This document shows, one piece after another, positions 34,564-43,640 of a stretch of DNA of 64,000 bases. Position numbers and translations under genes: made by a program. Every line of letters begins with the position of its first letter. Position 1 is the stretch's first letter. The notes under the pieces were generated by a model. That model did not search any database. It was not told the DNA's origin and saw only the letters and a list, made by a program, of their open reading frames with translations. The stretch comes from Stackebrandtia endophytica (lineage in GTDB: Bacteria; Actinomycetota; Actinomycetes; Mycobacteriales; Micromonosporaceae), in NCBI RefSeq assembly GCF_006716355.1, contig NZ_VFOW01000001.1, positions 4,464,001-4,528,000 on the forward strand, in the 5' to 3' direction.

Positions 34564-35160
34564 ATGGAGAAGTTCACCGTCCACACCGGCCAGGCGGCGC
34601 CGTTGCGCCGTTCCAACGTGGATACCGATCAGATCATCCCCGCGGTGTTCCTGAAACGGGTCACCCGCACCGGTTTCGCCGACGGCCTGTTCGCCGCGTG
34701 GCGTAACGATCCCGAATTCGTTCTCAATCAGAATGCATATGCGAATTCCAGCATTCTGGTCGCCGGCACCGAATTTGGTACCGGATCGTCACGGGAACAC
34801 GCTGTGTGGGCGCTTCAGGACTATGGCTTCCGCGTAGTTATCGCACCCCGTTTCGGTGACATCTTCCGCGGCAACGCGCTCAAAGGGGGATTGTTGCCTG
34901 TGGAGTTGCCCGCGTCGGATGTGGAGTCGTTGTGGGACACGTTGGAATCCGATCCCTCAATACCGGTCACCGTCGATCTTGCCGAGCGTGAAGTACGTGT
35001 CGCCGAACGGGTCTGGCAATTCGATCTGGACGAACACAGTCGGTGGCGGCTCCTGGAAGGTCTGGACGACATTGACTTGACGCTTCGCGATGAGTCACAA
35101 ATCACGGCATTCGAAACACAGCGTCCGCAGTGGCTTCCGCGTACACTTCTCGACGCTTAG
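34564..35160 (+). CDS. leuD: 3-isopropylmalate dehydratase small subunit
   Basis: The 198-residue swivel-domain partner of LeuC carries [16 protein letters not shown] at the N terminus and the substrate-contact loop [35 protein letters not shown] follows. The length is normal for the family. AAAGGAG lies before the ATG. Confidence 0.97.
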   Translation: MEKFTVHTGQAAPLRRSNVDTDQIIPAVFLKRVTRTGFADGLFAAWRNDPEFVLNQNAYANSSILVAGTEFGTGSSREHAVWALQDYGFRVVIAPRFGDIFRGNALKGGLLPVELPASDVESLWDTLESDPSIPVTVDLAEREVRVAERVWQFDLDEHSRWRLLEGLDDIDLTLRDESQITAFETQRPQWLPRTLLDA

Positions 35161-35329
35161 TGGCACGAGATTGTTGCCCTGACAGCGATCCTCAGGCGTA
35201 GCCGAAGAAAAAACTTTGCGACACAACGGCTTTTTCTCTCTGATATGGTTGCGCCCGCGTTCAAATCGGCATAACGTGCGGATACGGTTCATCAGAACCA
35301 TTAGATGTGTTGTCGGGAGGGAAAATCTC

Positions 35330-35815
35330 GTGAATAAGGCCGAGTTCATCGATGCGCTCGTGGAGCATTTGGGAGACAGGAAGACTGCTCTCAAGGCGCT
35401 CGACGCAATGCTGGAGGAAATCCAGCGGGCGGTCTCCAAAGGGGAGAAAGTCTCCTTTGCCGGATTCGGTGTCTTCGAAAAGCGTCAGCGCGCGGCTCGG
35501 ATGGCCCGTAATCCGCGCACCGGCGAGGCTGTTCGTGTGAAGAAGACGGTGGTGCCCGCGTTCCGCCCAGGCCAGGGCTTCAAGGAACTCGTTACGGGCG
35601 AGAAGAAGCTGCCGAAGAAGGCTACGAAGAAGGCCGCGAAGAAGACGACCGCCAAGAAGACGGCTCCGGCTAAGAAGGCGACGACGCGGAAGACGACCGC
35701 CAAGAAGACGGTTCGTACCGCCGCGAAGTCCGCCACCAAGTCGGTCACCAAGCGGGTTGGCGCTACCAAGAAGACCGCGAAGAAAGCCGCTAAGAAGACC
35801 GCCCGTAAGCGTTAA
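35330..35815 (+). CDS. hup: HU-family nucleoid protein with Lys/Ala-rich tail
   Basis: Residues 1-~90 are a standard HU fold (VNKAEFIDALVEHLGDRKTA start, AGFGVFEKRQRAARMARNPRTGE arm, FRPGQGFKELV end). Residues ~95-161 are a basic tail built from KKA, TKK and KKT motifs, like the histone-H1-like tail of mycobacterial HupB and Streptomyces HupS. It bends and compacts DNA. GGGAGG lies before the GTG start. The downstream hairpin is a terminator. Confidence 0.95.
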   Translation: MNKAEFIDALVEHLGDRKTALKALDAMLEEIQRAVSKGEKVSFAGFGVFEKRQRAARMARNPRTGEAVRVKKTVVPAFRPGQGFKELVTGEKKLPKKATKKAAKKTTAKKTAPAKKATTRKTTAKKTVRTAAKSATKSVTKRVGATKKTAKKAAKKTARKR

Positions 35816-35864
35816 CTCTTACGGTTACTCGGCTGAGTCTCTTGCGGCGACGGTAACGAAGCAA

Positions 35865-35904
35865 TTAAGGGGAACGGACTCAAATGTGAGACCGTTCCCC
35901 TTAA
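35865..35904 (+). terminator. Terminator after hup
   Basis: A perfect 13-base stem (TTAAGGGGAACGG with CCGTTCCCCTTAA) has a 14-base loop, about 50 bases after the hup stop. Confidence 0.8.
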
Positions 35905-36033
35905 TGGTTTCACGTTTTGGGGTCAGGTGGGACCCCAAAACGCCGTTGCTTATCGGGTATTCGGATATCTGAAGGAGTCGATTTAGCGATTCGGCTCCCG
36001 ATATTCTCTTCTCCTATTACCCCTACGGTGTTA

Positions 36034-37119
36034 TCACCATCCGGCGTACCGTAGGTAGTCGGCAAAGAACAGTCCAATTCCGAGCGCCGACGCGACGGCG
36101 GCCAGCATCCAGAATCGGACCACGATCGTCACCTCACTCCATCCAGCCATTTCAAAGTGATGATGTAGTGGTGACATTCGGAACACTCGCACCCCGGTCG
36201 TCTTGTAGGAGACGTACTGAATTACGCGCGACATCGTCACCAGGACGAACAATCCGCACATCACCGGCAGCAGAATGACCGTGTGAGTGGCCAGCGCGAA
36301 ACCCGCCAACAGGCTGCCCAAGCCCAACGCGCCCACATCGCCCATGATGATCTGCGCCGGAGAGGTGTTCCACCAGAGGAAACCGATCAGCGCCCCGGTG
36401 ATCGCGGCGGCCACCAACGCCACGTCGAACGGGTCGCGCACCGGATAGCAGCCGGGCATGTCGGGAGCCGTGACACACCAATGCCGATACTGCCAGAACG
36501 CGATGAACATGAACCCCGACGTGACCGCCGCGGTGGAACCGCCCGCCAAACCGTCGAGACCATCGGTCAGGTTGACCGCATTGGACGTGGCCACCACCAT
36601 GAGGACGAACAACGCCACCGTGGCTATCTTGCCGATGTCGGCCCATGCCAACTCCCTGGTGGCCGACAGGAACTGACTGCCCACCGTGTACCCGTCCGTA
36701 CTGGGCATGTACAACGCGGCGGCGCCCAACCCGGCGCCCACAGTGATCTGTCCAATGATCTTGTAGCGACCGGGAAGCCCACCGGGGTGCCGTTTCACCA
36801 CCTTCAACACGTCGTCCAGAAGGCCGATCAATCCGCCTCCCACCAGCAGCCCCAGCAGGATCAACCCGGTGAGGGTGGGACGGAAGCCACCGCCGTTCAT
36901 GGCCATCTCGACCAGATGCCCGATGGCGTAGGCGATCAATGTCGCCCCGATGAACACCAGGCCGCCCATGGTGGGGGTTCGCTGCTTGCCTTCGTTGCTG
37001 GCCAGACCGAGCTCATTGCGGATGGGTTGATGGGCTCTTCGCAGAATGCGGATCGCCAACGGCGTCACCGCCAAGGCGATGACCATCGCGGCGAAGGCAC
37101 TGACAAAAATGGCGGCCAT
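36034..37119 (-). CDS. MraY-family phospho-N-acetylmuramoyl-pentapeptide transferase
   Basis: The 361-residue, about ten-helix membrane enzyme has the MraY landmarks. These are the DDVLKVVKRHPGGL loop with the catalytic Asp pair, NAVNLTDGLDGLAGG, and the C-terminal MSPLHHHFE with the triple His. MraY makes lipid I for cell-wall synthesis. Two points are unusual. It lies between hup and mutT1 rather than in a mur/fts cluster, and the normally strict MGDTGSL block reads MGDVGALGLG. It may be a second, diverged MraY or a related lipid phosphotransferase. GAGGAG lies before ATG 37119. Confidence 0.85.
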   Translation of the reverse strand: MAAIFVSAFAAMVIALAVTPLAIRILRRAHQPIRNELGLASNEGKQRTPTMGGLVFIGATLIAYAIGHLVEMAMNGGGFRPTLTGLILLGLLVGGGLIGLLDDVLKVVKRHPGGLPGRYKIIGQITVGAGLGAAALYMPSTDGYTVGSQFLSATRELAWADIGKIATVALFVLMVVATSNAVNLTDGLDGLAGGSTAAVTSGFMFIAFWQYRHWCVTAPDMPGCYPVRDPFDVALVAAAITGALIGFLWWNTSPAQIIMGDVGALGLGSLLAGFALATHTVILLPVMCGLFVLVTMSRVIQYVSYKTTGVRVFRMSPLHHHFEMAGWSEVTIVVRFWMLAAVASALGIGLFFADYLRYAGW

Positions 37120-37502
37120 GCAGGCTACTCCTCGAAGCGTGTCCGATGTAGGCACGCTTACTCGACGTGGGTGGATACGGCGGCGCCGGCGAGTGCGCGT
37201 CGATCTGGCGACGGGCGAGACGAAAGCGGCGCCACCTTCGTGACACCCGCGACGAGGGCAACGCCGCCAATCGTCACCGGGAATCGGCGTTGGGACATCC
37301 CGAGCCGTCTCGCGGCTACACGTCCTCAGCAGGCAACGCCGAACAATGTACCGGGCGGCACCGAACGCTTTACGACGCCCGTTGCCCGAGACCTCCGTCA
37401 TCGGACACGGCCGAACGCAACGCGGACAACCGGTCACGGGCCGCCGCGACGCGACGGCCCGAAGGCGCCGATTCCGGTTGAGGAACGTTCGATCTCAGGC
37501 GG
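37120..37502. other. 383-base intergenic region without a recognisable gene
   Basis: It lies between the start of the MraY-family gene and the stop of the Nudix gene, both on the minus strand. Long frames here have a very Arg-rich composition typical of GC-rich shadow frames. It must hold the MraY promoter, but I could not pick one out. Confidence 0.5.
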
Positions 37503-38390
37503 TCACAGGCGTTGCGCGGCGACCAGTTTCTCCTGCGAGAACGACAGTGCCCAGACCTGGCCGGGCGCGGTACGCAGGCTCGGCACCGCGACACCGTCGC
37601 AGTCCGACAGGATGGCCAGCACATCGGCGATGACCGGTGCCTGGCTGCACACCGCCGCGCCGCCGTCCAGCGCCAGCTCCCGCAACCGGGTCGCGGCACG
37701 TTCCGGATTGTGATTGGTCTGGTCGTCGAACACCGAGTCCCCGGTGACCGGACGCCGCAACGCCTCCGCCAGCGGAGCCATCGTCTTCACACACCGCAGT
37801 GGAGTGGCTGACAGCAGCCGCGGCGACTCGTACACCGCGAGCAGCCGTGCCAGATCACGCGACTGGTCGTACCCGTGTGGGCTGAGTGGCCGCGCGGCAT
37901 CGGGCCCGGGGAAGTAGCCGGGATCCTCGGCCTGGGCGTGCCGCAACAGTAGAACGGTCGCGGTGACCGGTGGCAGTGTGGTGAACGCGGCCATCGCCTG
38001 TCGATCGCGCGGCCGCTCCAACAACTTGTCGGCCTCCGCCAGCGGCATCCAACGCTGAATGGTGACCTCATCGGTCGGTATGAAGGCGGCTTCGGGATCG
38101 CGGGCCCGCATCGACCAGAAGTCCACCACCTTGGTGACCGGACCGGTCGGCCGGGACAGCTCATAGCTGGCCCGGGTCAGGTACACCTCGGGAATGGGGT
38201 CCAAACCGGTCTCCTCGGCGACTTCCCGGCACGCCCCCAACAGCCGGTGCTCACCGACGTCGAGTTTTCCCTTGGGAAGCGACCAGTTCGCCGGGCCGGG
38301 TCGATACACCCCTACGACCTCGATACCCGCGGTGCCGGAGCGCCACAACACCCCTCCGGCAGCCAACACCTGATTCGGCTGGTTGTTCAC
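37503..38390 (-). CDS. mutT1: Nudix hydrolase fused to histidine phosphatase (MutT1 type)
   Basis: The 295-residue protein has an N-terminal Nudix domain with the box GKLDVGEHRLLGACREVAEE (about residues 41-60), followed by TGLD. A C-terminal phosphoglycerate-mutase-like domain starts at VLLLRHAQAE (~145), carrying the catalytic RH. This fusion is known from mycobacterial MutT1, which degrades 8-oxo-(d)GTP and can cleave diadenosine polyphosphates. The GTG start at 38390 has GGTGG upstream. Confidence 0.9.
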   Translation of the reverse strand: MNNQPNQVLAAGGVLWRSGTAGIEVVGVYRPGPANWSLPKGKLDVGEHRLLGACREVAEETGLDPIPEVYLTRASYELSRPTGPVTKVVDFWSMRARDPEAAFIPTDEVTIQRWMPLAEADKLLERPRDRQAMAAFTTLPPVTATVLLLRHAQAEDPGYFPGPDAARPLSPHGYDQSRDLARLLAVYESPRLLSATPLRCVKTMAPLAEALRRPVTGDSVFDDQTNHNPERAATRLRELALDGGAAVCSQAPVIADVLAILSDCDGVAVPSLRTAPGQVWALSFSQEKLVAAQRL

Positions 38391-38432
38391 ATCGCCACCG
38401 TAACCGTTGTCGACCGATATTGGAGAGACTCG

Positions 38433-38642
38433 TCACTCCAACGAGTCATGGATGGTCGGTATCCGGATGCCGGTGACGGCGCCGTCGTCGACCACCGTCA
38501 GTTGAACACGTTGGCCCGGCCGCAACAGTCGCAAACCCGACAGCGCGAACGTTTCGCCGTCGAAACTCACCTTGGTGCCGTCATCGCGATAGACCGTGCC
38601 CCCGCCGGTCTCGGGATCGAAGCTGGCAACGGTACCCTGCAT
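38433..38642 (-). CDS. Small beta-barrel (OB/cold-shock-like) protein
   Basis: The 69-residue product begins MQGTVASFDPETGGGTVYRDDG and continues with VSFDGETFALSGLRLLRPGQRVQLTV. This is the strand pattern of a cold-shock or OB-fold domain, but the RNA-binding RNP motifs are not obvious. It is a conserved-looking small protein between mutT1 and fbiD on the same strand. The upstream start at 38666 adds eight residues and is less likely. Confidence 0.7.
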   Translation of the reverse strand: MQGTVASFDPETGGGTVYRDDGTKVSFDGETFALSGLRLLRPGQRVQLTVVDDGAVTGIRIPTIHDSLE

Positions 38643-38672
38643 GCCGCTCAGCATACGCCGAGACACCGCCCG

Positions 38673-39293
38673 TCACACCCACCCGGTGGCCGGCTGGTTC
38701 GCCTGCGCCGACATCAGTTCGGCGGTGTGAACTCCCACGCCCAACGCCATCGCCTCGGCCAGGTTCGCCGGGGTGTCGACGTCCCGCCGCAGCCCGGGCC
38801 AGGCACCCGAGAGCCGGGCGGCACCGGAGGCGGCGTGACGGCGGGCCGAATCGGGCCCGAACAACGGGTTGAGGTCATCGGCCGGGCCGGACAACGCAAC
38901 GGTGCCCGTTCCGTCGGCGTCGGGCACGAACGCCCGGTGATGTCCCCGGGCCAATTCCAACGCGTCACGGAGCTCCTCGGCTCGAAGCGCCGGTAGATCG
39001 GCGGTGAGAACGGTGATCCGGGCGGTTCCGAAGTGGGCGGCGCCGCCGATGATCGCCGCGTTCAAACCCCGGACTCCGCACTCGGGGACCACTGCGATCG
39101 ATGCGGCCGCCATCGCGTCACGAACCCGGTCGTCATCGGTGACGACGGTGACGGAGGCGAGTCCGGCGGCCTCACTGGCGGTGTCGATCGCGAAGGCCAG
39201 CGCCAACCGCGCACGATCGACATCGGATGTCGACAACCGGGTTTTGGCCGTGGCCAGAGGTTTGACCGGTATGAGGATCCGGGGGAGCGTCAC
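38673..39293 (-). CDS. fbiD: Guanylyltransferase of coenzyme F420 synthesis (CofC/FbiD)
   Basis: The ~206-residue enzyme begins LPRILIPVKPLATAKTRLS and has the nucleotidyltransferase pattern TVVTDDDRVR, LNAAIIGG and TADLPALRAEEL. The late GTGTVALSGPADDLNPLFG is followed by the metal-binding RRDVDTPANLAEAM. In actinobacteria FbiD couples phosphoenolpyruvate to GTP, the first committed step of F420 side-chain assembly. GTG 39293 was chosen because the family starts close to PVKPL; a GTG at 39323 is possible. Confidence 0.9.
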   Translation of the reverse strand: MTLPRILIPVKPLATAKTRLSTSDVDRARLALAFAIDTASEAAGLASVTVVTDDDRVRDAMAAASIAVVPECGVRGLNAAIIGGAAHFGTARITVLTADLPALRAEELRDALELARGHHRAFVPDADGTGTVALSGPADDLNPLFGPDSARRHAASGAARLSGAWPGLRRDVDTPANLAEAMALGVGVHTAELMSAQANQPATGWV

Positions 39294-39407
39294 GAATCCG
39301 CCTCGACCGTCGAGTTCGCCCACCCGGTCCCGCTGTCGCCCCCGGCGACTCGGCGTGACGAACGGGTGGGCGAATCGGTGCTCGTCGCCAGTTCGTTCAC
39401 CTGTGGA

Positions 39408-39614
39408 TCAGGGGATCATCTTGCGCTGTGATCCGGCCCCCACCTTGTTCTTCATCTTCCCCCAGCCCCAGATGGCCAAGCCGACCGCCGCGACGCCGAT
39501 GGCCAGGTAGAAGACCCATCCGAACACCCAGGCGATGATGTTCCAGACGATGATTCCGGCCAGAATCAGACCTACGATCGGCAGGGTGATCCAGGCAAGT
39601 AGCTTCAGGTTCAC
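39408..39614 (-). CDS. Small two-helix membrane protein
   Basis: The 68-residue product has two hydrophobic helices (WITLPIVGLILAGIIVWNII and the following WVFYLAIGVAAVGLAIWGWG) and a basic C terminus. GAGGAG precedes GTG 39614. I do not recognise the family. Similar small membrane proteins of unknown function are common in actinobacteria. Confidence 0.7.
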   Translation of the reverse strand: MNLKLLAWITLPIVGLILAGIIVWNIIAWVFGWVFYLAIGVAAVGLAIWGWGKMKNKVGAGSQRKMIP

Positions 39615-39742
39615 GAAGACTCCTCGTGGGCGTTGTGACTGTAGTGATGACTCCATGATGACATCATTTTTGGGTCGCGGCTATGGGGGACCACCCCGAT
39701 TTCGCGCCCAGTAGGGTGCGGTGAACAGTTGTGGAGGTAAAT

Positions 39743-40507
39743 GTGTCCCCTGGCCCAACGCCGTCCGATGCGAAGTACTGGGGCCGACGTGGTGGCGGTG
39801 ACCAGTGCGGATTCTGGTTGCGCACCGCCGTGGTCGTCGTCAAACCGGTCATGGCCGCGATGTACAGCCGCACCTGGAGTGGGATGCGCAACATCCCTCT
39901 GAAGGGTGGCGCGATTCTGGCGGTCAATCACATCTCGCAGGCCGACCCGATCGCGGTGGCCCACTACGTGTACAACAGCGGTCGAAACCCGCACTTCCTG
40001 GCCAAGGACGGCGTGTTCAAGGTGCCGGTGTTCGGTCCGTGGATCAAGGCCACCGGCCAGATCCCGGTGTACCGGGGCGGCGCCGACGCCATCAAGTCGT
40101 TGAACGCGGCGATCACCGCCGTCAACGACGGTGATGTCGCGATCTTCTACCCCGAGGGCACCACCACCAAGCACCCCGAGCATTGGCCGATGAAGGGACG
40201 CACCGGTGTCGCCCGGTTGGCGTTGGAGACCAAGGTTCCCGTCATCCCGGTGACCGTGTGGGGACCGCACCGCATCTTCAACCCCGTCACCAAGAAGCTC
40301 CGGATTCGACCGCGCACCCCCGTCACCATCACCGCCGGAGAACCCGTCGACCTGTCGGCGTGGCTGGACCGGGGACCGTCCAGCCAGCTGCTCACCGAGA
40401 TGACCGACGCCATCATGCTGCGACTGCGCGATCAGTTGGCCCAACTGCGTGGCGAGGAACCGCCCCCGTTGTACGACCCCAAGGCCGCCTCCCGGAAGGA
40501 CTCTTGA
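39743..40507 (+). CDS. 1-acyl-glycerol-3-phosphate acyltransferase-like protein (PlsC family)
   Basis: The 254-residue enzyme has the acyltransferase motifs NHISQADP (NHxxxxD, motif I), [20 protein letters not shown] (motif II), [10 protein letters not shown] (motif III) and [10 protein letters not shown] (motif IV). It should transfer an acyl chain to lysophosphatidate at the inner face of the membrane. Its gene meets gpsA, which makes the glycerol-3-phosphate for the same pathway, so the two form a phospholipid operon. GGAGG lies five bases before GTG 39743. Confidence 0.9.
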   Translation: MSPGPTPSDAKYWGRRGGGDQCGFWLRTAVVVVKPVMAAMYSRTWSGMRNIPLKGGAILAVNHISQADPIAVAHYVYNSGRNPHFLAKDGVFKVPVFGPWIKATGQIPVYRGGADAIKSLNAAITAVNDGDVAIFYPEGTTTKHPEHWPMKGRTGVARLALETKVPVIPVTVWGPHRIFNPVTKKLRIRPRTPVTITAGEPVDLSAWLDRGPSSQLLTEMTDAIMLRLRDQLAQLRGEEPPPLYDPKAASRKDS

Positions 40508-40509
40508 CG

Positions 40510-41499
40510 GTGACACACGCAGCAGTACTGGGAGCCGGCTCCTGGGGCACCGTGTTCGCGAAGATCCTGGCCGATGCGGGCAATCCGGTCCGGCTGCTGG
40601 CGAGGCGACAGTCGGTCGCCGACGAGATCAACACCTCCCACACCAATCGCGGCTACATCCCCGGCGCCCGCCTACCCGAGGCGATAACGGCCACCACCGA
40701 CCCGCAGGAGGCGTTGGCCGGCGCCGACCTGGTCGCCCTGGCGGTACCCAGCCAGTCGTTGCGCGACAACCTCGCCGATTGGAAGGACCTGCTGCGACCC
40801 GACGCGACCGTCATCAGTCTGATGAAGGGCATCGAGTTGGGCACCACCAAACGGATGAGTGAGGTGATCCGCGAGGTCGCCGACATCCCCGCCGACCAGA
40901 TCGCACTGGTCACCGGTCCCAACCTGGCACCCGAGATCGCACAGGAGCAGTTGACCGCCGCAGTCGTGGCCTGCACCGACCACGACCGTGCCAAGCGGGT
41001 GCAGAAGGCCGTGGCCACCGGATACTTCCGGCCCTACACCAACCCCGATGTCATCGGGTGCGAACTCGGTGGCGCGGTGAAGAACGTGATCAGCCTGGCC
41101 TACGGGATGGCCGCGGGTATGGGCATGGGGGACAACACCAAGGCCACCCTGATCACGCGTGGACTCGCCGAGACCACCCGGCTGGGCGTCGAACTGGGCG
41201 CCGACCCGCTCACCTTCGCGGGCTTGGCGGGGCTGGGTGACCTGGTGGCCACCTGCAACGCTGGACGGAACCGGGCCTTCGGCGAACAGCTGGGTATGGG
41301 ACGGACGATGGCGCAGGCTCAAGAGGCCACCAACCAGACCGTCGAAGGCGTCAAGAGTTGCCGGTCGATCCGGGACCTCGCACGTGGCCACGGTGTGGAG
41401 ATGCCCATCACCGAGCAGGTGGAACGGGTCTGCCACGAGGGTGTTCCGGTTCGCCAGGCGGTCGCGGTTCTCATGGCCCGCCAAACCAAACCGGAGTGA
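40510..41499 (+). CDS. gpsA: Glycerol-3-phosphate dehydrogenase [NAD(P)+]
   Basis: GpsA reduces dihydroxyacetone phosphate to sn-glycerol-3-phosphate for phospholipids. The 329-residue enzyme has the GAGSWGT nucleotide loop at the N terminus, [19 protein letters not shown], the catalytic Lys of [15 protein letters not shown] and the C-terminal [12 protein letters not shown]. Its GTG start is two bases past the acyltransferase stop, with GGAAGGA as ribosome-binding site. Confidence 0.96.
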   Translation: MTHAAVLGAGSWGTVFAKILADAGNPVRLLARRQSVADEINTSHTNRGYIPGARLPEAITATTDPQEALAGADLVALAVPSQSLRDNLADWKDLLRPDATVISLMKGIELGTTKRMSEVIREVADIPADQIALVTGPNLAPEIAQEQLTAAVVACTDHDRAKRVQKAVATGYFRPYTNPDVIGCELGGAVKNVISLAYGMAAGMGMGDNTKATLITRGLAETTRLGVELGADPLTFAGLAGLGDLVATCNAGRNRAFGEQLGMGRTMAQAQEATNQTVEGVKSCRSIRDLARGHGVEMPITEQVERVCHEGVPVRQAVAVLMARQTKPE

Positions 41500-41553
41500 C
41501 CAACTGGGATGGACGACTCCGCGGTACCCGCCGGAGAGGTTAGGCTCGTCGCG

Positions 41554-42651
41554 ATGACGAAGAAGATCAAGATCGCCGTGGTTTTGGGCGGCCAGAGTGT
41601 GGAACACCCGGTCTCGTGCGCCAGCGGTGCGGGTGTGATCGCCGCGCTGGCCGGAGACGAGTTCGACGTGGTTCCGGTCGGAATCACCGAAAGCGGCCGC
41701 TGGGTGACGGTGGATCCGGAGGCGGCGAAACTGGCCATCGGTGACGGCCAACTGCCGCAGATCACCGACGGAACCGGCAGCGAGGTCGTCGTGGTCCCCG
41801 AGGCCGGTGGCGGCGCGTTGCGGGTCACCGACACCGCCGGCGGTACCTCGGTCATGTCGGAAGTGGACGTGGTCTTCCCGGTGCTGCACGGTGCCTACGG
41901 TGAGGACGGGACCATTCAGGGACTGCTCGATCTGGCCGGTATCCCCTACGTCGGATCCGGTGTGCTGGCCTCGGCGGTGTCCATGGACAAGGAGTTCACC
42001 AAGCGGTTGCTCGCCGCCGACGGCATCGCGGTCGGTGAATATGTGGTGCTGCGGCGCGGTCGGGAACTGTCGATGGAGCAGCGGGAACGCCTGGGATTGC
42101 CGGTGTTCGTCAAACCCGCTCGGGCCGGTTCGAGTCTGGGAATCACCAAGGTCACTGATTGGGCGGATCTGCCCGAGGCACTGGAGACGGCCCGACGCGT
42201 CGACCCCAAGGTCATCATCGAGGCGGCGCTGACCGGAATCCGAGAGCTCGAATGCGGTGTACTGGCCAGTGAGGACGGTGGAGCACCCGATGTGACCCCG
42301 CCGCTGGAGGTACTCGACGCGGGCCCGGAGGGTTGGTTCGACTTCGACACGAAGTACCTGGGCAGCGAATCGCCCTATGACTTCGCTCCGCAGTTGCCCG
42401 ACGGGGTCGTCCAGGCGGCTCAGGAGTTGGCGGCGCGGGTGTTCACACTGCTCGACTGCTCCGACCTGGCGCGAGTGGACTTCTTCCTCCTCGCCGACGG
42501 CACCCTCGTTGTCAACGAGATCAACACGATGCCCGGCCTGACCCCGCAGTCGGGGGTTCCGTTGGCGTGGGCCGCCGCCGGAGTGGACTATGCGACGTTG
42601 GTGGCCCGGCTGGTGCGGATGGCCGTGCGCCGCGGATCCGGTCTGCGATAG
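41554..42651 (+). CDS. ddl: D-alanine--D-alanine ligase
   Basis: Ddl joins two D-Ala for the peptidoglycan stem. The 365-residue ATP-grasp enzyme has VVLGGQSVEHPVSCAS at the N terminus (Pro replaces the usual Glu/Asp of HEVS), VFPVLHGAYGEDGTIQGLL, VKPARAGSSLGITKV and the metal site ARVDFFLLADGTLVVNEINTMPG. ATG 41554 was chosen because family proteins begin just before the VVLGG strand. A terminator hairpin follows. Confidence 0.95.
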   Translation: MTKKIKIAVVLGGQSVEHPVSCASGAGVIAALAGDEFDVVPVGITESGRWVTVDPEAAKLAIGDGQLPQITDGTGSEVVVVPEAGGGALRVTDTAGGTSVMSEVDVVFPVLHGAYGEDGTIQGLLDLAGIPYVGSGVLASAVSMDKEFTKRLLAADGIAVGEYVVLRRGRELSMEQRERLGLPVFVKPARAGSSLGITKVTDWADLPEALETARRVDPKVIIEAALTGIRELECGVLASEDGGAPDVTPPLEVLDAGPEGWFDFDTKYLGSESPYDFAPQLPDGVVQAAQELAARVFTLLDCSDLARVDFFLLADGTLVVNEINTMPGLTPQSGVPLAWAAAGVDYATLVARLVRMAVRRGSGLR

Positions 42652-42687
42652 CCGACCATCCACTTTACTTATTCACACGCCTGATCG

Positions 42688-42716
42688 TCGGGGGTCACCG
42701 CTATGGTGACCCCCGA
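42688..42716. terminator. Terminator between ddl and the PadR gene
   Basis: A perfect 12-base stem (TCGGGGGTCACC with GGTGACCCCCGA) encloses a five-base loop in the gap between these convergent genes. Confidence 0.8.
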
Positions 42717-42740
42717 ACGCGTCGTCGGTGCCGCCTCGGC

Positions 42741-43415
42741 TCAGCCCTCGTCGCCCTCGGCCAGCAGCAGGTACAGCGACCGGCGGCTGTCGGTCAGTAT
42801 CTGCTTGGCCTTGGCCACCTGTGCGGGGCTTCCCGTCTGCGCCACCTGCATCAGAGCCGCGGTCGTCTGCTGGGCCAGCCCGAACAACTCGGTTACCTCC
42901 TCGTCGACCTGCGGAATCATCGCCTCCCACGGGGCGTCGACCTCCTCGGCGTGTTCGGTCACGTAGGAGTGTCCGGTCTCGGTCAGTTCGAACCGGGATT
43001 TGCGGCCTTCGCCGATCTGCTGCACCAGTTCCTCTTCGGACAGTTGTTGCAGCGCCGGGTATACTGCGCCCGGGCTGGGGCGCCACGCGCCGTGGCTGCG
43101 CTCACCGATCTCCTGAATGATCCGGTAGCCGTTGTGCGGCCCCTCGGCCAGGATCGCCAGGATCGCGGCGCGGACGTCTCCCCGTTTCGCCTTGCGGCCG
43201 TGGGGCGGCGGTGCGAATCCGAAGGTGGGCGGCGGCGGGGGCATGGGCGGCATCGGGGGCACCGGCGGCTGGAAGTCCCACGGGCCGCGATGTGAATGGC
43301 GCCGACCCCGGCCTCCTCTGCCGTGATCGGGTCCTCGGCGCATGTGGCGCTCTCGGTGGGGAGGTGGTCCGTCGAGTCGGCCCCAGGGCCCCTGCCAGTT
43401 GAATGCGGATGTCAT
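42741..43415 (-). CDS. PadR-family regulator with a Pro/His-rich N-terminal extension
   Basis: The 224-residue protein has a ~75-residue low-complexity N terminus rich in Pro, His, Arg and Gly (PPPPHRERHMRRGP-like and a PPMPPMPPPPP run). The PadR winged helix follows (KRGDVRAAILAILAEGPHNGYRIIQEI, then GAVYPALQQLSEEELV), with a helical C-terminal domain. The His-rich segment could bind metal. AAAGG lies before ATG 43415, and a perfect AT-rich palindrome is 45 bases upstream, likely its own operator. Confidence 0.88.
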   Translation of the reverse strand: MTSAFNWQGPWGRLDGPPPHRERHMRRGPDHGRGGRGRRHSHRGPWDFQPPVPPMPPMPPPPPTFGFAPPPHGRKAKRGDVRAAILAILAEGPHNGYRIIQEIGERSHGAWRPSPGAVYPALQQLSEEELVQQIGEGRKSRFELTETGHSYVTEHAEEVDAPWEAMIPQVDEEVTELFGLAQQTTAALMQVAQTGSPAQVAKAKQILTDSRRSLYLLLAEGDEG

Positions 43416-43459
43416 ATCGTCACCTTTCAGCGAACATCGACGACTATCGCCGATGCGTC

Positions 43460-43473
43460 AACGATATATCGTT
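43460..43473. promoter_or_regulatory. 14-base palindrome upstream of the PadR gene
   Basis: AACGATATATCGTT is a perfect palindrome 45 bases from the PadR start codon. PadR proteins commonly bind such AT-rich dyads to repress their own promoter. Confidence 0.55.
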
Positions 43474-43569
43474 AACTGTCGGATGGCAACCGGAGACTCG
43501 ATCGATCACGGCGAGATGAACGGCGGAGGGGTGGTCGCAACGCACAACGCAAGACAACGCACAACGCAA

Positions 43570-43618
43570 CGCGCGGACCGGCGACTCCTGCGGTGTTGCA
43601 GGAGCGCCGATCCGCGCG
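43570..43618 (-). terminator. Large terminator hairpin after the DUF3515 gene
   Basis: Three nested paired segments (CGCGCGGA/TCCGCGCG, GGCG/CGCC and CTCCTGC/GCAGGAG) form a hairpin of 19 base pairs with short internal loops. It lies 23 bases past the stop of the DUF3515 gene. Confidence 0.75.
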
Positions 43619-43640
43619 TGACAGATCGGAAAGCTGTGGA

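Noticed and set aside
40672-42663. 663-residue minus-strand frame opposite gpsA and ddl
   Set aside because: It is a shadow frame covering two well-supported genes.
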